A stretch of DNA of 64,000 nt from Bacteroides luhongzhouii. GTDB taxonomy: Bacteria > Bacteroidota > Bacteroidia > Bacteroidales > Bacteroidaceae. The notes beneath the pieces were generated by a model. It was not told the origin of the DNA, did no database searches, and was given only the letters and a program-made list of their open reading frames with translations. Both the position numbers and the translations under genes were made by a program. Shown here one piece after another: positions 61,103 to 64,000 of this stretch (the first letter of the stretch is position 1; each line of letters opens with the position of its first letter). The stretch lies in contig NZ_CP059973.1 of the NCBI RefSeq assembly GCF_009193295.2, positions 5,580,001 to 5,644,000 on the forward strand. Reading direction: 5' to 3'.

Positions 61103-62119
61103 CTATTTCGTCCCCTGATGTCGGAGCCTGCTTTTTCCGGCACTGGAAATATAGCACTTGTCTCCCACAATCTGATAGTCCAGATTCCCTGCTACACGAA
61201 CAACAATATCCATTATTTCTTCTATGGAAGCATTTTGCCCGAAAGTAAGATTGAAACGGTCTTCTTTCATACTACGGAAACTATACACAAATGTGTAGGG
61301 GTATTTACGTTCAAGGCGGGTGAATATTTCCTCCAGCGTCATACTGCGAAGAACGAGTTCACCATGCTGCCAGGCTGTGACATCCTGCATATCAGGACAA
61401 AGTACATTTCCGGAACGGGTGCGCTTATTGTAAGCCAACTGCTCGTTCGGCCTCAATATTTCCTGATTTTTCTGTCCGTTATACTCTACCAGCACCTTCC
61501 CGGAAATCAATGTTGCTGTCACTACTTCTTCGTCCGGATAAGCTGTCACGTTAAACTCTGTCCCTAATGCGGTCACCTGAAAATCAGAAGACTTTACTAT
61601 AAAAGGATGTTCTTCATCACGCTTCACTTTGAAAGCGGCTTCTCCCACTAAATAAACGGAACGTGTATCACCCGTAAATTCTTTGGGATAAAGTAAAGTG
61701 CTTTGAGAATTTATTAATACCTGTGTACCGTCCGGCAAAGTGAGATTACGCATTTCAGCAGTAGGAATATATGCTTGCAACAGATCCGGTGCCTGACGGT
61801 TCTGCAATGCCAAATAAATCGAAACGGAAGATACGGCTATCAATAAAGCCGCTGCTATCTGCCAGACTGCCAGACGAACATGTAGATAATGAATCCGCCG
61901 TCTTACTCCGATCCCAGTTAGCTCGTACATCCGTTCCAAAGAGCCACGATAACCGGGAGTTGTGGCAGCTTCGGTTGCCTCCCAAAGTTTATTGAGTTCG
62001 CAGTCTTTTTCGTCGGCACGCTCCTCATCAGTCAACCATGTGCGAAAATCCTGATTGACTTCTTCCGGATAGTCATGCTTAATATAACGGTCGATTACGT
62101 CGCGAATATAATTCTTCAT
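61103..62119 (-). CDS. FecR-family anti-sigma factor
   Basis: 338 aa. N-terminal cytoplasmic sigma-binding region (about 1-80), one membrane helix at about 85-105 (WQIAAALLIAVSSVSIYLAL), and the FecR periplasmic domain (TAEMRNLTLPDGTQVLINSQSTLLYP, VYLVGEAAFKVKRDEEHPFIVKS, VTALGTEFNVTAYP). The end has a DUF4974-like STN-binding portion (LEEIFTRLERKYPYTFVYS). It holds the ECF sigma factor inactive until the SusC STN domain signals substrate. It lies 63 bp after the sigma gene and 178 bp before susC. Confidence 0.93.
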   Translation of the reverse strand: MKNYIRDVIDRYIKHDYPEEVNQDFRTWLTDEERADEKDCELNKLWEATEAATTPGYRGSLERMYELTGIGVRRRIHYLHVRLAVWQIAAALLIAVSSVSIYLALQNRQAPDLLQAYIPTAEMRNLTLPDGTQVLINSQSTLLYPKEFTGDTRSVYLVGEAAFKVKRDEEHPFIVKSSDFQVTALGTEFNVTAYPDEEVVTATLISGKVLVEYNGQKNQEILRPNEQLAYNKRTRSGNVLCPDMQDVTAWQHGELVLRSMTLEEIFTRLERKYPYTFVYSFRSMKEDRFNLTFGQNASIEEIMDIVVRVAGNLDYQIVGDKCYISSAGKSRLRHQGTK

Positions 62120-62182
62120 AAAGTGATATTTATTATTGTATTTAGAAACACTTACATAGATATCACTATTCAGAAAAAGAAA

Positions 62183-62734
62183 CTACGGGAAGAAGCGGAA
62201 CAAAATAACAAACATTAACACTTTACGGAGCTCAGTCAATGTTTTATAAATATGATCTTCTACCGTGCGTAAGGGGATTTGCAATTTATCTGCTATTTCT
62301 TTATGAGAAAGTCCTTCAAAACGACTCATTTCAAAAACCTGTCTACGACGATCAGGCAGCTGGCTGAGTGTCATCTTGATAAGCATTAATACTTCTTTAT
62401 AGTACAGATTCTCTAACAGGGAAGAATCTTCGTCACAAAGCTCACCCAGCAACTGTGCTTTCAAAACTTTATCTTCATATTCCTGCTCTACCTTCTGATG
62501 CTTGAAAAGATTGAATATTTCATTCCGGGTCACGGTATAGAGATAACCGGTCATGGTTTCCTGTTCTCGCCAAAGTTCAGGGCGTGTCCATAACTTAAGA
62601 AATATATTCTGGGCAATGTCTTCCGCATCTTCCTCCGATTTGGTCAATAACCTTGCAAAGTTCTTGACTCTTGGGAAGTTGGCGGCATAAAACTGCTCAA
62701 AACAGACATCTATATTGTCATTCTTTCCGTTCAT
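62183..62734 (-). CDS. ECF sigma-70 factor of the utilisation locus
   Basis: 183 aa. Sigma-70 region 2 at about 10-80 (FEQFYAANFPRVKNFARLLTKSEEDAEDIAQNIFLKLW) and region 4 at about 120-170 (LSQLPDRRRQVFEMSRFEGLSHKEIADKLQIPLRTVEDHIYKTL). It belongs to the Bacteroidetes ECF type that controls SusC/SusD loci together with FecR. Expected targets are susC and the genes after it. First gene of the locus, with its own housekeeping promoter. It ends in a hydrophobic tail (MFVILFRFFP) often seen in this group. Confidence 0.94.
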   Translation of the reverse strand: MNGKNDNIDVCFEQFYAANFPRVKNFARLLTKSEEDAEDIAQNIFLKLWTRPELWREQETMTGYLYTVTRNEIFNLFKHQKVEQEYEDKVLKAQLLGELCDEDSSLLENLYYKEVLMLIKMTLSQLPDRRRQVFEMSRFEGLSHKEIADKLQIPLRTVEDHIYKTLTELRKVLMFVILFRFFP

Positions 62735-62763
62735 TTGTTAAACCTTTCCCAATGAAAGTTGGG

Positions 62764-62793
62764 CAAATATAGGCAAAATAAAAAGATAGCAAA
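62764..62793 (-). promoter_or_regulatory. Promoter of the ECF sigma gene
   Basis: On the minus strand TTTG (62793-62790), 18 bp, TATATTTG (62771-62764). This is one base short of the ideal N19 spacing and 29 bp upstream of the start. Confidence 0.65.
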
Positions 62794-62802
62794 GAATATA
62801 AA

Positions 62803-62850
62803 CAAAAAAACATCCCGCCTTTTAAACTAAAACAAGTCTAAAAAGCGGGA
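62803..62850 (-). terminator. Terminator of mutB
   Basis: On the minus strand a 15-bp stem (TCCCGCTTTTTAGAC with GTTTAAAAGGCGGGA, two G-U pairs) is followed by TGTTTTTTT. It lies about 30 bp after the mutB stop. Confidence 0.9.
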
Positions 62851-62880
62851 ATATATTATTGTTTAGAAGAATTCCAGCTG

Positions 62881-64000
62881 TTATTCTTCATCCATCAAAA
62901 TCTCCAGAATCTGACAAGCAGCCTTCGCCACCGGAGTACCCGGACCAAAAATAGCAGCTACACCTGCCTTATACAGGAAGTCATAATCCTGTGCAGGAAT
63001 AACACCACCGGCAATCACTACAATGTCTTCACGTCCCAGTTTCTTCAGTTCTTCAATAATCTGCGGAACCAATGTCTTATGTCCGGCAGCCAGTGAAGAA
63101 ACACCTACTACATGAACGTCGTTTTCCACCGCTTCACGGGCAGCTTCTGCCGGAGTCTGGAACAATGGTCCCATATCCACGTCGAAACCGCAGTCTGCAT
63201 AACCTGTTGCTACCACCTTGGCACCACGGTCGTGACCGTCTTGTCCCATCTTTGCAACCATGATACGAGGTTGACGTCCCTCTTTTTTCGCAAACTTCTC
63301 TGCCAGTTCACAAGCACGCTTGAAGTCGCTATCGTTTTTACTTTCTGATGAATACACGCCTGATATCGTTCTAATTATTGCTTTATAACGTCCTACAATC
63401 TGTTCGCACGCATAAGAAATCTCGCCCAAAGTAGCACGAACACGAGCTGCTTCAACTGCCAGTTCAAGCAAGTTACCCTTGCCAGTCTTCACACATTCAG
63501 TGATAGCCGCCAATGCTTTGTCCACTTCTGCCTGATTACGTCCTTCTTTCAAACGTTTCAGGTTTTCAATCTGTTCAAGACGAACTGCCGTATTATCAAT
63601 TTCAAGGATATCAATCGGAGCTTCTTTTTCCAAACGATACTTGTTCACACCCACAATGGTCTGCTGACCGCTGTCGATACGAGCCTGTGTACGTGCAGCC
63701 GCTTCTTCGATACGCATTTTAGGAATACCTGTTTCGATAGCTTTCGCCATACCACCCAGTTTTTCAACTTCCTGGATCAAATCCCATGCCTTGTGAATCA
63801 ATTCATTAGTCAGAGATTCTACATAATAAGAACCACCCCATGGGTCAACGTTCTTACAGATGTAAGTTTCTTCCTGAATATAAATCTGCGTGTTACGTGC
63901 GATACGTGCAGAGAAATCCGTCGGAAGAGCGATAGCCTCATCCAATGCATTAGTATGCAAAGATTGGGTATGCCCCAAAGCTGCAGCCATAGCCTCAATA
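62881..64000 (-). CDS. mutB: Methylmalonyl-CoA mutase large subunit, 5' end outside window
   Basis: The C-terminal ~373 residues are in the window. The frame stays open through 64000, so the first ATG seen at 63988-63990 is internal. The catalytic-domain end ([37 protein letters not shown]) is followed by the B12-binding domain with the cobalt-ligand motif [13 protein letters not shown] (DxHxxG). [24 protein letters not shown] and [16 protein letters not shown] follow. It interconverts succinyl-CoA and methylmalonyl-CoA in propionate formation, using adenosylcobalamin. mutA is expected upstream, outside the window. Confidence 0.96.
   Translation of the reverse strand, partial: IEAMAAALGHTQSLHTNALDEAIALPTDFSARIARNTQIYIQEETYICKNVDPWGGSYYVESLTNELIHKAWDLIQEVEKLGGMAKAIETGIPKMRIEEAAARTQARIDSGQQTIVGVNKYRLEKEAPIDILEIDNTAVRLEQIENLKRLKEGRNQAEVDKALAAITECVKTGKGNLLELAVEAARVRATLGEISYACEQIVGRYKAIIRTISGVYSSESKNDSDFKRACELAEKFAKKEGRQPRIMVAKMGQDGHDRGAKVVATGYADCGFDVDMGPLFQTPAEAAREAVENDVHVVGVSSLAAGHKTLVPQIIEELKKLGREDIVVIAGGVIPAQDYDFLYKAGVAAIFGPGTPVAKAACQILEILMDEE

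Noticed and set aside
60954..61157. 67-codon frame on the minus strand between fecR and susC
   Set aside because: Overlaps the end of fecR in another frame and runs through the leader hairpin; no recognisable features.

Overview
The window looks like the chromosome of a gut Bacteroides, most likely in the B. thetaiotaomicron/ovatus group. Indicators are the promoter boxes of the form TAnnTTTG, no obvious Shine-Dalgarno use, SusC/SusD and acidic-tailed lipoproteins, an ECF sigma/FecR pair, and Bacteroidetes-type ExbB/ExbD. From memory only, the order acyl-ACP thioesterase, UPF0597 protein, aroC, choloylglycine hydrolase and methylmalonyl-CoA mutase matches the B. thetaiotaomicron BT_2075 to BT_2090 neighbourhood.

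Layout. 1-9 kb: a truncated secreted zinc metalloprotease, an exbB-X-exbD-exbD energiser operon, tRNA-Ser(GGA), TatD with an unknown partner, a polyprenyl synthase and tonB. 9-12 kb: cmk, ispH and pfkA on the plus strand, then a 750-bp convergent gap holding a 22-bp-period array of small inverted repeats. 12.5-15.4 kb: an SDR / old-yellow-enzyme / steroid 5-alpha-reductase operon. 15.6-20.4 kb: acn-icd-gltA, the oxidative TCA arm leading to 2-oxoglutarate. 20.6-22.5 kb: a UPF1/SMUBP2-like helicase. 23-29.3 kb: ilvD-ilvB-ilvN-thioesterase-ilvC, preceded by a leader peptide and terminator/antiterminator with the full logic of ribosome-mediated attenuation. 29.5-38 kb: SlyD, a cysteine-desulfidase-like protein, surface lipoproteins, aroC, a dipeptidase and a bile-salt-hydrolase-family enzyme.

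38-63 kb looks accessory. It holds a four-gene membrane operon (RCK/RyR channel of CASTOR/POLLUX type, TIR/DUF4062-like membrane protein, two related TPR exported proteins), topoisomerase III, two convergent AAA-ATPase/PD-(D/E)XK proteins, an HU-like/DUF4469 protein, and an ECF-sigma/FecR-controlled polysaccharide utilisation locus with GH18-like and LamG lipoproteins. A probable antisense sRNA faces the susC leader of that locus. The window ends inside mutB.

The strongest new-looking items are the ilv attenuator, the RyR-channel operon, the complete SRD5A-like reductase operon, the 22-bp hairpin array and the antisense RNA candidate. All coordinates were derived by reading the sequence by eye. 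No database search was run.
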